Assembly (NCBI RefSeq): GCF_050624435.1 | Contig: NW_027459171.1 | Span: 35,160-99,159, forward strand | DNA: 64,000 nucleotides | DNA from: Tenrec ecaudatus | Lineage: Eukaryota > Chordata > Mammalia > Afrosoricida > Tenrecidae | Direction of reading: 5' to 3' | Shown here: positions 26,408 to 40,711 of the stretch, piece after piece | Numbering within the stretch: position 1 is the first letter of the stretch | Layout of the letters: each line of letters begins with the position of its first letter | Notes under the pieces: model-generated | What the model saw: the letters and a program-made list of their open reading frames with translations, nothing else | Told to the model about the DNA's origin: nothing | Databases searched by the model: none | Translations under genes and position numbers: made by a program

Positions 26408-28794
26408 GGTCTAACTGTATTCTCCTAACCTTAAACTTAACCCTAACCTAAGGCTCACCCTAAAGCAAGCCCTAACCATAACCGTATGTCTACCCTAAGG
26501 CTAACCCTAATCCTAACCCCAAATCGGATGTGAACATGCAGCTCCCACTACAACTAACCTTACTCCTAACCGTCATTCTTCGCCTGAACCTAACTTAACT
26601 CTATCCCTCACCTTCAATCGATACCTCAATTTCACCGTTAATGTAAACCAATCCCTTAAACTAGAGAGAGAGCTTAACTTAACCTTAATGAAAACGGATG
26701 TAACACACAAACCGTAAGCCTGACACCAAATCAAACTCGCACACTGTCTAACCCTCACACAAATATTAACCCCAACCCATATCTAAACAGTCAAGTTTAC
26801 CATAAGCCTAAATGAGACAATAGGTTCGCTCATCCTTAAGCACTAAACCCTACTCTTACCTTCCACCTCACACTCACCCTACATTTGATCCTCAGACTTA
26901 CCATAACCCGAATCCTCACACAGCCGTAACTCTAACGTGAACTCTAACTCTGTCCCTAAACATGCCCAAATGCCTGTACCTATGCCCGTCTAAAGTTACA
27001 CCTAAACCGAAATCTTCTGTGCCACCATTTTGCAGCAGTTTAAAGAAGTACACTGGGAAAGATTTTTCTGCAAGGAAGAAACTGCAGGCGGCGTGCCTGA
27101 ACTGAGAATATCATGCTGCACGCGCTCTTTGGCCTCAGATGCTACAAGTGCCATGAGTGGGCACTATAAAGAAACGGGACTTTACTTTCTCCGTGATCAT
27201 CAACCTTTGTGGATTCTCTTTGTTCTAGACGCCTGAAATAAAGACAGTTGTCCTGAGTCACCTAAACCTCCACCGAGTGGTCTTAGTGAGTCGCGGGAAC
27301 TTGCCAGTATCAGAGAATTCCGAAGAAGGCTGAACGTCCACAATTAAATGGTCATTGCCCAGAAAGAAGCGCCAGCCGGATCAGCCTGGGAAACAAGCTT
27401 CCATTAGACAATGAAGATGTGAGAATCTGGTACGGCCACAGTTCATGGTTTCCATAGATCCATGCAATTCCGTGTTGAATTTCAGTCCGAAAATGAAACC
27501 GCTGGAGCCTCTGTTCCGCAGGCCCTGGTGTAGCTCCCAGAGGCACAATGGTGCTCCTCTAGAATTTGGACGAAAAACGTTTTCACGGGAATAAGCAACC
27601 TTGATCAAGCCAGGTGGGTCTTGGAAAAACGAAAATGCTGCGTGTGCCTGGAATACTGACAAGCACTCACCTGTGTCACTCTATGGCGCATTCAGCACAG
27701 GAATCTGCATCGATTGAGCCAAGACAAAGGAAAGTTCAGGGAGGCAGCACCCGTGTAGAAAAGCATTTGTTCTTCAAAGAGGAGGCCAATATTGTGAAAC
27801 GACATACCCATGGCAAATAGTTTTCATCGGCAGTTTCATGGAGCAATATTGCGGGGAGAGAAAAGGCACCACCTGAGGGAGGCACGCTCAAAAAAACTAC
27901 GTAGGGCAGGAGACGGGTCGGCCCCAGGCACTAGGGGTGTCGGGCCTCAACATTGTAAGCAGAGTTCACTGAAGTCCCTGAGTGAAGTTTTCTCCCGTGT
28001 CCTTCGTCTACGTTCCTAAAATTTACTCTGCGGTTTCTGATGACTCTGGGTTACGAACGGCCACCATTCACCGTTCTCCTTACACTCGTGCGTCTCCATC
28101 GACCTTACATGGTAAAACATTTCCTAACGAATAAGAAATCTTCCCATCGCAATGACAATATGAGAGAATTGCCACCGGTGGATTTGCCGATGTGCCTATA
28201 AACATCTTCAGGCCATGAAGTAGTGAAGCACGGGAACCCAGGCGCTTCACCCTTTTTCCTAGACCAGTGAAACTTAAAGAGCCACTATTGACCTGTGAAA
28301 CATGACGTTGCTGGAAGCATCAGTGTACAGAGGCATGGGAACCTCAAAGGAGTTTCTTCCGTGTGAAAATAACAACCAGGCTGAACTTCATGGCAGGGTT
28401 CCTGATTCCCAGGAATTCCACGGGCTGTATTGCTCAGAGATAGAACCTACTGCTTGGGGCACACTTAATCTGAAAAGCTTGCTGGACTCACGGCTTTCCC
28501 AAAGACCCAAGATTCTCAAAGAGCGAGCGTAAGTTTGACGGAAATACAAACTGCCGGTGGCGCCTTTTGACCTAGAAACCGGCAAGAAGCAAGATTTCCC
28601 TTAAACCATGAATCTCAGAAACATTGTGACAGTGAAGGAAAACCAGTGAGAGCAGATGTACTTCCAATAATCCAACACTTAAATTAGACCTCATACCTAA
28701 ATCCTATCCTAAAAACAACCCTAATCCTAACCCTAAACTAGGTGAAAATCTAACCCTACGTGTAAACCTAAACAGAGATGTAACCCTAAGACTA
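26408..28794 (+). repeat. Macrosatellite unit U12 (type A)
   Basis: U12 is 2387 bp, type A. It is the first unit with gttcctgattcc (about 28399), which then runs through U16. Its end carries gaaaatctaacc, shared only with the end of U16. Confidence 0.93.
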
Positions 28795-31172
28795 GGTCTA
28801 ACTGTATTCTCCTAACCTTAAACTTAACCCTAACCTAAGGCTCACCCTAAAGCAAGCCCTAACCATAACCGTATGTCTACCCTAAGGCTAACCCTAATCC
28901 TAACCCCAAATCGGATGTGAACATGCAGCTCCCACTACAACTAACCTTACTCCTAACCGTCATTCTTCGCCTGAACCTAACTTAACTCTATCCCTCACCT
29001 TCAATCGATACCTCAATTTCACCGTTAATGTAAACCAATCCCTTAAACTAGAGAGAGAGCTTAACTTAACCTTAATGAAAACGGATGTAACACACAAACC
29101 GTAAGCCTGACCCCAAATCAAACTCGCACACTGTCTAACCCTCACACAAATATTAACCCCAACCCATATCTAAACAGTCAAGTTTACCATAAGCCTAAAT
29201 GAGACAATAGGTTCGCTCATCCTTAAGCACTAAACCCTACTCTTACCTTCCACCTCACACTCACCCTACATTTGATCCTCAGACTTACCATAACCTGAAT
29301 CCTCACACAGCCGTAACTCTAACGTGAACTCTAACTCTTTCCCTAAACATGCCCAAATGCCTGTACCTATGCCCGTCTAAAGTTAAACCTAAACCGAAAT
29401 CTTCTGTGCCACCATTTTGCAGCAGTTTAAAGAAGTACACTGGGAAAGATTTTTCTGCAAGGAAGAAACTGCAGGCGGCGTGCCTGAACTGAGAATATCA
29501 TGCTGCACGAGCTCTTAGGCCTCAGATGCTAGAAGTGCCATGAGTGGGCACTATAAAGAAACGGGTCTTTACTTTCTCCATGATCATCAACCTTTGTGGA
29601 TTCTCTTTGTTCTAGACGCCTGAAATAAAAACAGTTGTCCTGAGTCACCTAAACCTCCACCGAGTGAGGCGCGGGAACTTGCCGGTATCAGAGAATTCCC
29701 AAGAAGGCTGAACGTCCACAATTAAATGGTCATTGCCCAGAAAGAAGCGCCAGCCGGATCAGCCTGGGAAACAAGCTTCCATTAGACAATGGAAGATGTG
29801 AGAATCTGGTACGGCCACAGTTCACGGTTTCCATAGATCCATGCAATTCCGTGTTGAATTTCAGTCCGAAAATGAAACCGCTGGAGCGTCTGTTCAGCAG
29901 GCCCTGGTGTAGCTCCCAGAGGCACAATGGTGCTCCTCTAGAATTTGGACGAAAAACGTTTTCACGGGAATAAGCAACCTTGATCAAGCCAGGTGGGTCT
30001 TGGAAAAACGAAATTGCTGCGTGTGCCTGGAATACTGACAAGCACTCACCTGTGTCACTCTATGGCGCATTCAGCACAGGAATCTGCATCGATTGAGCCA
30101 AGACAAAGAAAGTTCAGAGAGGCAGCACCCGTGTAGAAAAGCATTTGTTCTTCAAAGAGGAGGCCAATATTGTGAAACGACATACCCATGGCAAATAGTT
30201 TTCATCGGCAGTTTCATGGAGCAATATTGCGGGGAGAGAAAAGGCACCACCTGAGGGAGGCACGCTCAAAAAAACTACGTAGGGCAGGAGACGGGTCGGC
30301 CCCAGGCACTAGGGGTGTCGGGCCTCAACATTGTAAGCAGAGTTCACTGAAGTCCCTGAGTGAAGTTTTCTCCCGTGTCCTTCGTCTACGTTCCGAAAAT
30401 TTACTCTGCGGTTTCTGATGACTCTGGGTTACGAACGGCCACCATTCACCGTTCTCCTTACACTCGTGCGTCTCCATCGACCTTACATGGTAAAACATTT
30501 CCTAACGAATAAGAAATCTTCCCATCGCAATGACAATATGAGAGAATTGCCACCGGTGGATTTGCCGATGTGCCTATAAACATCTTCAGGCCATGAAGTA
30601 GTGAAGCACGGGAACCCAGGCGCTTCACCCTTTTTCCTAGACCAGTGAAACTTAAAGAGCCACTATTGACCTGTGAAACATGACGTTGCTGGAAGCATCA
30701 GTGTACAGAGGCATGGGAACCTCAAAGGAGTTTCTTCCGTGTGAAAATAACAACCAGGCTGAACTTCATGGCAGGGTTCCTGATTCCCAGGAATTCCACG
30801 GGCTGTATTGCTCAGAGATAGAACCTACTGCTTGGGGCACACTTAATCTGAAAAGCTTGCTGGACTCACGGCTTTCCCAAAGACCCAAGATTCTCAAAGA
30901 GCGAGCGTAAGTTTGACGGAAATACAAACTGCCGGTGGCGCCTTTTGACCTAGAAACCGGCAAGAAGCAAGATTTCCCTTAAACCATGAATCTCAGAAAC
31001 ATTGTGACAGTGAAGGAAAACCAGTGAGAGCAGATGTACTTCCAATAATCCAACACTTAAATTAGACCTCATACCTAAATCCTATCCTAAAAACAACCCT
31101 AATCCTAACCCTAAACTAGGTGAAAAGCTAACCCTACGTGTAAACCTAAACAGAGATGTAACCCTAAGACTA
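28795..31172 (+). repeat. Macrosatellite unit U13 (A/B chimera)
   Basis: U13 is 2378 bp. It has a type-A 5' part, then type-B markers from about 29290 to 30290 including the U10-specific aataaaaac, then type-A markers again from ggtcggcccc (about 30295). It reads as essentially identical to U14. Confidence 0.93.
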
Positions 31173-33550
31173 GGTCTAACTGTATTCTCCTAACCTTAAA
31201 CTTAACCCTAACCTAAGGCTCACCCTAAAGCAAGCCCTAACCATAACCGTATGTCTACCCTAAGGCTAACCCTAATCCTAACCCCAAATCGGATGTGAAC
31301 ATGCAGCTCCCACTACAACTAACCTTACTCCTAACCGTCATTCTTCGCCTGAACCTAACTTAACTCTATCCCTCACCTTCAATCGATACCTCAATTTCAC
31401 CGTTAATGTAAACCAATCCCTTAAACTAGAGAGAGAGCTTAACTTAACCTTAATGAAAACGGATGTAACACACAAACCGTAAGCCTGACCCCAAATCAAA
31501 CTCGCACACTGTCTAACCCTCACACAAATATTAACCCCAACCCATATCTAAACAGTCAAGTTTACCATAAGCCTAAATGAGACAATAGGTTCGCTCATCC
31601 TTAAGCACTAAACCCTACTCTTACCTTCCACCTCACACTCACCCTACATTTGATCCTCAGACTTACCATAACCTGAATCCTCACACAGCCGTAACTCTAA
31701 CGTGAACTCTAACTCTTTCCCTAAACATGCCCAAATGCCTGTACCTATGCCCGTCTAAAGTTAAACCTAAACCGAAATCTTCTGTGCCACCATTTTGCAG
31801 CAGTTTAAAGAAGTACACTGGGAAAGATTTTTCTGCAAGGAAGAAACTGCAGGCGGCGTGCCTGAACTGAGAATATCATGCTGCACGAGCTCTTAGGCCT
31901 CAGATGCTAGAAGTGCCATGAGTGGGCACTATAAAGAAACGGGTCTTTACTTTCTCCATGATCATCAACCTTTGTGGATTCTCTTTGTTCTAGACGCCTG
32001 AAATAAAAACAGTTGTCCTGAGTCACCTAAACCTCCACCGAGTGAGGCGCGGGAACTTGCCGGTATCAGAGAATTCCCAAGAAGGCTGAACGTCCACAAT
32101 TAAATGGTCATTGCCCAGAAAGAAGCGCCAGCCGGATCAGCCTGGGAAACAAGCTTCCATTAGACAATGGAAGATGTGAGAATCTGGTACGGCCACAGTT
32201 CACGGTTTCCATAGATCCATGCAATTCCGTGTTGAATTTCAGTCCGAAAATGAAACCGCTGGAGCGTCTGTTCAGCAGGCCCTGGTGTAGCTCCCAGAGG
32301 CACAATGGTGCTCCTCTAGAATTTGGACGAAAAACGTTTTCACGGGAATAAGCAACCTTGATCAAGCCAGGTGGGTCTTGGAAAAACGAAATTGCTGCGT
32401 GTGCCTGGAATACTGACAAGCACTCACCTGTGTCACTCTATGGCGCATTCAGCACAGGAATCTGCATCGATTGAGCCAAGACAAAGAAAGTTCAGAGAGG
32501 CAGCACCCGTGTAGAAAAGCATTTGTTCTTCAAAGAGGAGGCCAATATTGTGAAACGACATACCCATGGCAAATAGTTTTCATCGGCAGTTTCATGGAGC
32601 AATATTGCGGGGAGAGAAAAGGCACCACCTGAGGGAGGCACGCTCAAAAAAACTACGTAGGGCAGGAGACGGGTCGGCCCCAGGCACTAGGGGTGTCGGG
32701 CCTCAACATTGTAAGCAGAGTTCACTGAAGTCCCTGAGTGAAGTTTTCTCCCGTGTCCTTCGTCTACGTTCCGAAAATTTACTCTGCGGTTTCTGATGAC
32801 TCTGGGTTACGAACGGCCACCATTCACCGTTCTCCTTACACTCGTGCGTCTCCATCGACCTTACATGGTAAAACATTTCCTAACGAATAAGAAATCTTCC
32901 CATCGCAATGACAATATGAGAGAATTGCCACCGGTGGATTTGCCGATGTGCCTATAAACATCTTCAGGCCATGAAGTAGTGAAGCACGGGAACCCAGGCG
33001 CTTCACCCTTTTTCCTAGACCAGTGAAACTTAAAGAGCCACTATTGACCTGTGAAACATGACGTTGCTGGAAGCATCAGTGTACAGAGGCATGGGAACCT
33101 CAAAGGAGTTTCTTCCGTGTGAAAATAACAACCAGGCTGAACTTCATGGCAGGGTTCCTGATTCCCAGGAATTCCACGGGCTGTATTGCTCAGAGATAGA
33201 ACCTACTGCTTGGGGCACACTTAATCTGAAAAGCTTGCTGGACTCACGGCTTTCCCAAAGACCCAAGATTCTCAAAGAGCGAGCGTAAGTTTGACGGAAA
33301 TACAAACTGCCGGTGGCGCCTTTTGACCTAGAAACCGGCAAGAAGCAAGATTTCCCTTAAACCATGAATCTCAGAAACATTGTGACAGTGAAGGAAAACC
33401 AGTGAGAGCAGATGTACTTCCAATAATCCAACACTTAAATTAGACCTCATACCTAAATCCTATCCTAAAAACAACCCTAATCCTAACCCTAAACTAGGTG
33501 AAAAGCTAACCCTACGTGTAAACCTAAACAGAGATGTAACCCTAAGACTA
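31173..33550 (+). repeat. Macrosatellite unit U14 (A/B chimera, copy of U13)
   Basis: U14 is 2378 bp and has the same chimeric pattern and private variants as U13 (gacaatggaagatg, ggagcgtctg). This indicates a recent one-unit tandem duplication or unequal exchange. Confidence 0.93.
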
Positions 33551-35937
33551 GGTCTAACTGTATTCTCCTAACCTTAAACTTAACCCTAACCTAAGGCTCA
33601 CCCTAAAGCAAGCCCTAACCATAACCGTATGTCTACCCTAAGGCTAACCCTAATCCTAACCCCAAATCGGATGTGAACATGCAGCTCCCACTACAACTAA
33701 CCTTACTCCTAACCGTCATTCTTCGCCTGAACCTAACTTAACTCTATCCCTCACCTTCAATCGATACCTCAATTTCACCGTTAATGTAAACCAATCCCTT
33801 AAACTAGAGAGAGAGCTTAACTTAACCTTAATGAAAACGGATGTAACACACAAACCGTAAGCCTGACCCCAAATCAAACTCGCACACTGTCTAACCCTCA
33901 CACAAATATTAACCCCAACCCATATCTAAACAGTCAAGTTTACCATAAGCCTAAATGAGACAATAGGTTCGCTCATCCTTAAGCACTAAACCCTACTCTT
34001 ACCTTCCACCTCACACTCACCCTACATTTGATCCTCAGACTTACCATAACCCGAATCCTCACACAGCCGTAACTCTAACGTGAACTCTAACTCTGTCCCT
34101 AAACATGCCCAAATGCCTGTACCTATGCCCGTCTAAAGTTACACCTAAACCGAAATCTTCTGTGCCACCATTTTGCAGCAGTTTAAAGAAGTACACTGGG
34201 AAAGATTTTTCTGCAAGGAAGAAACTGCAGGCGGCGTGCCTGAACTGAGAATATCATGCTGCACGCGCTCTTTGGCCTCAGATGCTACAAGTGCCATGAG
34301 TGGGCACTATAAAGAAACGGGACTTTACTTTCTCCGTGATCATCAACCTTTGTGGATTCTCTTTGTTCTAGACGCCTGAAATAAAGACAGTTGTCCTGAG
34401 TCACCTAAACCTCCACCGAGTGGTCTTAGTGAGTCGCGGGAACTTGTCAGTATCAGAGAATTCCGAAGAAGGCTGAACGTCCACAATTAAATGGTCATTG
34501 CCCAGAAAGAAGCGCCAGCCGGATCAGCCTGGGAAACAAGCTTCCATTAGACAATGAAGATGTGAGAATCTGGTACGGCCACAGTTCATGGTTTCCATAG
34601 ATCCATGCAATTCCGTGTTGAATTTCATTCCGAAAATGAAACCGCTGGAGCCTCTGTTCCGCAGGCCCTGGTGTAGCTCCCAGAGGCACAATGGTGCTCC
34701 TCTAGAATTTGGACGAAAAACGTTTTCACGGGAATAAGCAACCTTGATCAAGCCAGGTGGGTCTTGGAAAAACGAAAATGCTGCGTGTGCCTGGAATACT
34801 GACAAGCACTCACCTGTGTCACTCTATGGCGCATTCAGCACAGGAATCTGCATCGATTGAGCCAAGACAAAGGAAAGTTCAGGGAGGCAGCACCCGTGTA
34901 GAAAAGCATTTGTTCTTCAAAGAGGAGGCCAATATTGTGAAACGACATACCCATGGCAAATAGTTTTCATCGGCAGTTTCATGGAGCAATATTGCGGGGA
35001 GAGAAAAGGCACCACCTGAGGGAGGCACGCTCAAAAAAACTACGTAGGGCAGGAGACGGGTCGGCCCCAGGCACTAGGGGTGTCGGGCCTCAACATTGTA
35101 AGCAGAGTTCACTGAAGTCCCTGAGTGAAGTTTTCTCCCGTGTCCTTCGTCTACGTTCCGAAAATTTACTCTGCGGTTTCTGATGACTCTGGGTTACGAA
35201 CGGCCACCATTCACCGTTCTCCTTACACTCGTGCGTCTCCATCGACCTTACATGGTAAAACATTTCCTAACGAATAAGAAATCTTCCCATCGCAATGACA
35301 ATATGAGAGAATTGCCACCGGTGGATTTGCCGATGTGCCTATAAACATCTTCAGGCCATGAAGTAGTGAAGCACGGGAACCCAGGCGCTTCACCCTTTTT
35401 CCTAGACCAGTGAAACTTAAAGAGCCACTATTGACCTGTGAAACATGACGTTGCTGGAAGCATCAGTGTACAGAGGCATGGGAACCTCAAAGGAGTTTCT
35501 TCCGTGTGAAAATAACAACCAGGCTGAACTTCATGGCAGGGTTCCTGATTCCCAGGAATTCCACGGGCTGTATTGCTCAGAGATAGAACCTACTGCTTGG
35601 GGCACACTTAATCTGAAAAGCTTGCTGGACTCACGGCTTTCCCAAAGACCCAAGATTCTCAAAGAGCGAGCGTAAGTTTGACGGAAATACAAACTGCCGG
35701 TGGCGCCTTTTGACCTAGAAACCGGCAAGAAGCAAGATTTCCCTTAAACCATGAATCTCAGAAACATTGTGACAGTGAAGGAAAACCAGTGAGAGCAGAT
35801 GTACTTCCAATAATCCAACACTTAAATTAGACCTCATACCTAAATCCTATCCTAAAAACAACCCTAATCCTAACCCTAAACTAGGTGAAAAGCTAACCCT
35901 ACGTGTAAACCTAAACAGAGATGTAACCCTAAGACTA
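33551..35937 (+). repeat. Macrosatellite unit U15 (type A)
   Basis: U15 is 2387 bp with type-A markers throughout. It has private aacttgtcag (about 34441) and tttcattccg (about 34624) changes. Confidence 0.93.
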
Positions 35938-38324
35938 GGTCTAACTGTATTCTCCTAACCTTAAACTTAACCCTAACCTAAGGCTCACCCTAAAGCAAGC
36001 CCTAACCATAACCGTATGTCTACCCTAAGGCTAACCCTAATCCTAACCCCAAATCGGATGTGAACATGCAGCTCCCACTACAACTAACCTTACTCCTAAC
36101 CGTCATTCTTCGCCTGAACCTAACTTAACTCTATCCCTCACCTTCAATCGATACCTCAATTTCACCGTTAATGTAAACCAATCCCTTAAACTAGAGAGAG
36201 AGCTTAACTTAACCTTAATGAAAACGGATGTAACACACAAACCGTAAGCCTGACCCCAAATCAAACTCGCACACTGTCTAACCCTCACACAAATATTAAC
36301 CCCAACCCATATCTAAACAGTCAAGTTTACCATAAGCCTAAATGAGACAATAGGTTCGCTCATCCTTAAGCACTAAACCCTACTCTTACCTTCCACCTCA
36401 CACTCACCCTACATTTGATCCTCAGACTTACCATAACCCGAATCCTCACACAGCCGTAACTCTAACGTGAACTCTAACTCTGTCCCTAAACATGCCCAAA
36501 TGCCTGTACCTATGCCCGTCTAAAGTTACACCTAAACCGAAATCTTCTGTGCCACCATTTTGCAGCAGTTTAAAGAAGTACACTGGGAAAGATTTTTCTG
36601 CAAGGAAGAAACTGCAGGCGGCGTGCCTGAACTGAGAATATCATGCTGCACGCGCTCTTTGGCCTCAGATGCTACAAGTGCCATGAGTGGGCACTATAAA
36701 GAAACGGGACTTTACTTTCTCCGTGATCATCAACCTTTGTCGATTCTCTTTGTTCTAGACGCCTGAAATAAAGACAGTTGTCCTGAGTCACCTAAACCTC
36801 CACCGAGTGGTCTTAGTGAGTCGCGGGAACTTGCCAGTATCAGAGAATTCCGAAGAAGGCTGAACGTCCACAATTAAATGGTCATTGCCCAGAAAGAAGC
36901 GCCAGCCGGATCAGCCTGGGAAACAAGCTTCCATTAGACAATGAAGATGTGAGAATCTGGTACGGCCACAGTTCATGGTTTCCATAGATCCATGCAATTC
37001 CGTGTTGAATTTCAGTCCGAAAATGAAACCGCTGGAGCCTCTGTTCCGCAGGCCCTGGTGTAGCTCCCAGAGGCACAATGGTGCTCCTCTAGAATTTGGA
37101 CGAAAAACGTTTTCACGGGAATAAGCAACCTTGATCAAGCCAGGTGGGTCTTGGAAAAACGAAAATGCTGCGTGTGCCTGGAATACTGACAAGCACTCAC
37201 CTGTGTCACTCTATGGCGCATTCAGCACAGGAATCTGCATCGATTGAGCCAAGACAAAGGAAAGTTCAGGGAGGCAGCACCCGTGTAGAAAAGCATTTGT
37301 TCTTCAAAGAGGAGGCCAATATTGTGAAACGACATACCCATGGCAAATAGTTTTCATCGGCAGTTTCATGGAGCAATATTGCGGGGAGAGAAAAGGCACC
37401 ACCTGAGGGAGGCACGCTCAAAAAAACTACGTAGGGCAGGAGACGGGTCGCCCCCAGGCACTAGGGGTGTCGGGCCTCAACATTGTAAGCAGAGTTCACT
37501 GAAGTCCCTGAGTGAAGTTTTCTCCGGTGTCTTTCGTCTACGTTCCTAAAATTTACTCTGCGGTTTCTGATGACGCTGGGTTACGAACGGCCACCAGTCA
37601 CCGTTCTCCTTACACTCGTGCGTCTCCATCGACCTTACATGGTAAAACATTTCCTAACGAATAAGAAATCTTCCCATCGCAATGACAATATGAGAGAATT
37701 GCCACCGGTGGATTTGCCGATGTGCCTATAAACATCTTCAGGCCATGAAGTAGTGAAGCACGGGAACCCAGGCGCTTCACCCTTTTTCCTAGACCAGTGA
37801 AACTTAAAGAGCCACTATTGACCTGTGAAACATGACGTTGCTGGAAGCATCAGTGTACAGAGGCATGGGAACCTCAAAGGAGTTTCTTCCGTGTGAAAAT
37901 AACAACCAGGCTGAACTTCATGGCAGGGTTCCTGATTCCCAGGAATTCCACGGGCTGTATTGCTCAGAGATAGAACCTACTGCTTGGGGCACACTTAATC
38001 TGAAAAGCTTGCTGGACTCACGGCTTTCCCAAAGACCCAAGATTCTCAAAGAGCGAGCGTAAGTTTGACGGAAATACAAACTGCCGGTGGCGCCTTTTGA
38101 CCTAGAAACCGGCAAGAAGCAAGATTTCCCTTAAACCATGAATCTCAGAAACATTGTGACAGTGAAGGAAAACCAGTGAGAGCAGATGTACTTCCAATAA
38201 TCCAACACTTAAATTAGACCTCATACCTAAATCCTATCCTAAAAACAACCCTAATCCTAACCCTAAACTAGGTGAAAATCTAACCCTACGTGTAAACCTA
38301 AACAGAGATGTAACCCTAAGACTA
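35938..38324 (+). repeat. Macrosatellite unit U16 (type A with a U9-like patch)
   Basis: U16 is 2387 bp with a type-A 5' half. It then has type-B markers over about 37449-37600, including the ccagtcacc variant otherwise seen only in U9, followed by the U12-U16 gttcctgattcc variant. Confidence 0.93.
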
Positions 38325-40711
38325 GGTCTAACTGTATTCTCCTAACCTTAAACTTAACCCTAACCTAAGGCTCACCCTAAAGCAAGCCCTAACCATAACC
38401 GTATGTCTACCCTAAGGCTAACCCTAATCCTAACCCCAAATCGGATGTGAACATGCAGCTCCCACTACAACTAACCTTACTCCTAACCGTCATTCTTCGC
38501 CTGAACCTAACTTAACTCTATCCCTCACCTTCAATCGATACCTCAATTTCACCGTTAATGTAAACCAATCCCTTAAACTAGAGAGAGAGCTTAACTTAAC
38601 CTTAATGAAAACGGATGTAACACACAAACCGTAAGCCTGACCCCAAATCAAACTCGCACACTGTCTAACCCTCACACAAATATTAACCCCAACCCATATC
38701 TAAACAGTCAAGTTTACCATAAGCCTAAATGAGACAATAGGTTCGCTCATCCTTAAGCACTAAACCCTACTCTTACCTTCCACCTCACACTCACCCTACA
38801 TTTGATCCTCAGACTTACCATAACCCGAATCCTCACACAGCCGTAACTCTAACGTGAACTCTAACTCTGTCCCTAAACATGCCCAAATGCCTGTACCTAT
38901 GCCCGTCTAAAGTTACACCTAAACCGAAATCTTCTGTGCCACCATTTTGCAGCAGTTTAAAGAAGTACACTGGGAAAGATTTTTCTGCAAGGAAGAAACT
39001 GCAGGCGGCGTGCCTGAACTGAGAATATCATGCTGCACGCGCTCTTTGGCCTCAGATGCTACAAGTGCCATGAGTGGGCACTATAAAGAAACGGGACTTT
39101 ACTTTCTCCGTGATCATCAACCTTTGTGGATTCTCTTTGTTCTAGACGCCTGAAATAAAGACAGTTGTCCTGAGTCACCTAAACCTCCACCGAGTGGTCT
39201 TAGTGAGTCGCGGGAACTTGCCAGTATCAGAGAATTCCGAAGAAGGCTGAACGTCCACAATTAAATGGTCATTGCCCAGAAAGAAGCGCCAGCCGGATCA
39301 GCCTGGGAAACAAGCTTCCATTAGACAATGAAGATGTGAGAATCTGGTACGGCCACAGTTCATGGTTTCCATAGATCCATGCAATTCCGTGTTGAATTTC
39401 AGTCCGAAAATGAAACCGCTGGAGCCTCTGTTCCGCAGGCCCTGGTGTAGCTCCCAGAGGCACAATGGTGCTCCTCTAGAATTTGGACGAAAAACGTTTT
39501 CACGGGAATAAGCAACCTTGATCAAGCCAGGTGGGTCTTGGAAAAACGAAAATGCTGCGTGTGCCTGGAATACTGACAAGCACTCACCTGTGTCACTCTA
39601 TGGCGCATTCAGCACAGGAATCTGCATCGATTGAGCCAAGACAAAGGAAAGTTCAGGGAGGCAGCACCCGTGTAGAAAAGCATTTGTTCTTCAAAGAGGA
39701 GGCCAATATTGTGAAACGACATACCCATGGCAAATAGTTTTCATCGGCAGTTTCATGGAGCAATATTGCGGGGAGAGAAAAGGCACCACCTGAGGGACGC
39801 ACGCTCAAAAAAACTACGTAGGGCAGGAGACGGGTCGGCCCCAGGCACTAGGGGTGTCGGGCCTCAACATTGTAAGCAGAGTTCACTGAAGTCCCTGAGT
39901 GAAGTTTTCTCCCGTGTCCTTCGTCTACGTTCCGAAAATTTACTCTGCGGTTTCTGATGACTCTGGGTTACGAACGGCCACCATTCACCGTTCTCCTTAC
40001 ACTCGTGCGTCTCCATCGACCTTACATGGTAAAACATTTCCTAACGAATAAGAAATCTTCCCATCGCAATGACAATATGAGAGAATTGCCACCGGTGGAT
40101 TTGCCGATGTGCCTATAAACATCTTCAGGCCATGAAGTAGTGAAGCACGGGAACCCAGGCGCTTCACCCTTTTTCCTAGACCAGTGAAACTTAAAGAGCC
40201 ACTATTGACCTGTGAAACATGACGTTGCTGGAAGCATCAGTGTACAGAGGCATGGGAACCTCAAAGGAGTTTCTTCCGTGTGAAAATAACAACCAGGCTG
40301 AACTTCATGGCAGGTTTCCAGATTCCCAGGAATTCCACGGGCTGTATTGCTCAGAGATAGAACCTACTGCTTGGGGCACACTTAATCTGAAAAGCTTGCT
40401 GGACTCACGGCTTTCCCAAAGACCCAAGATTCTCAAAGAGCGAGCGTAAGTTTGACGGAAATACAAACTGCCGGTGGCGCCTTTTGACCTAGAAACCGGC
40501 AAGAAGCAAGATTTCCCTTAAACCATGAATCTCAGAAACATTGTGACAGTGAAGGAAAACCAGTGAGAGCAGATGTACTTCCAATAATCCAACACTTAAA
40601 TTAGACCTCATACCTAAATCCTATCCTAAAAACAACCCTAATCCTAACCCTAAACTAGGTGAAAAGCTAACCCTACATGTAAACTTAAACAGAGATGTAA
40701 CCCTAAGACTA
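38325..40711 (+). repeat. Macrosatellite unit U17 (type A)
   Basis: U17 is 2387 bp, type A. It reverts to caggtttccag (about 40311) like U8 and U10, and its end has type-B-like aaacttaaac. Confidence 0.93.
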
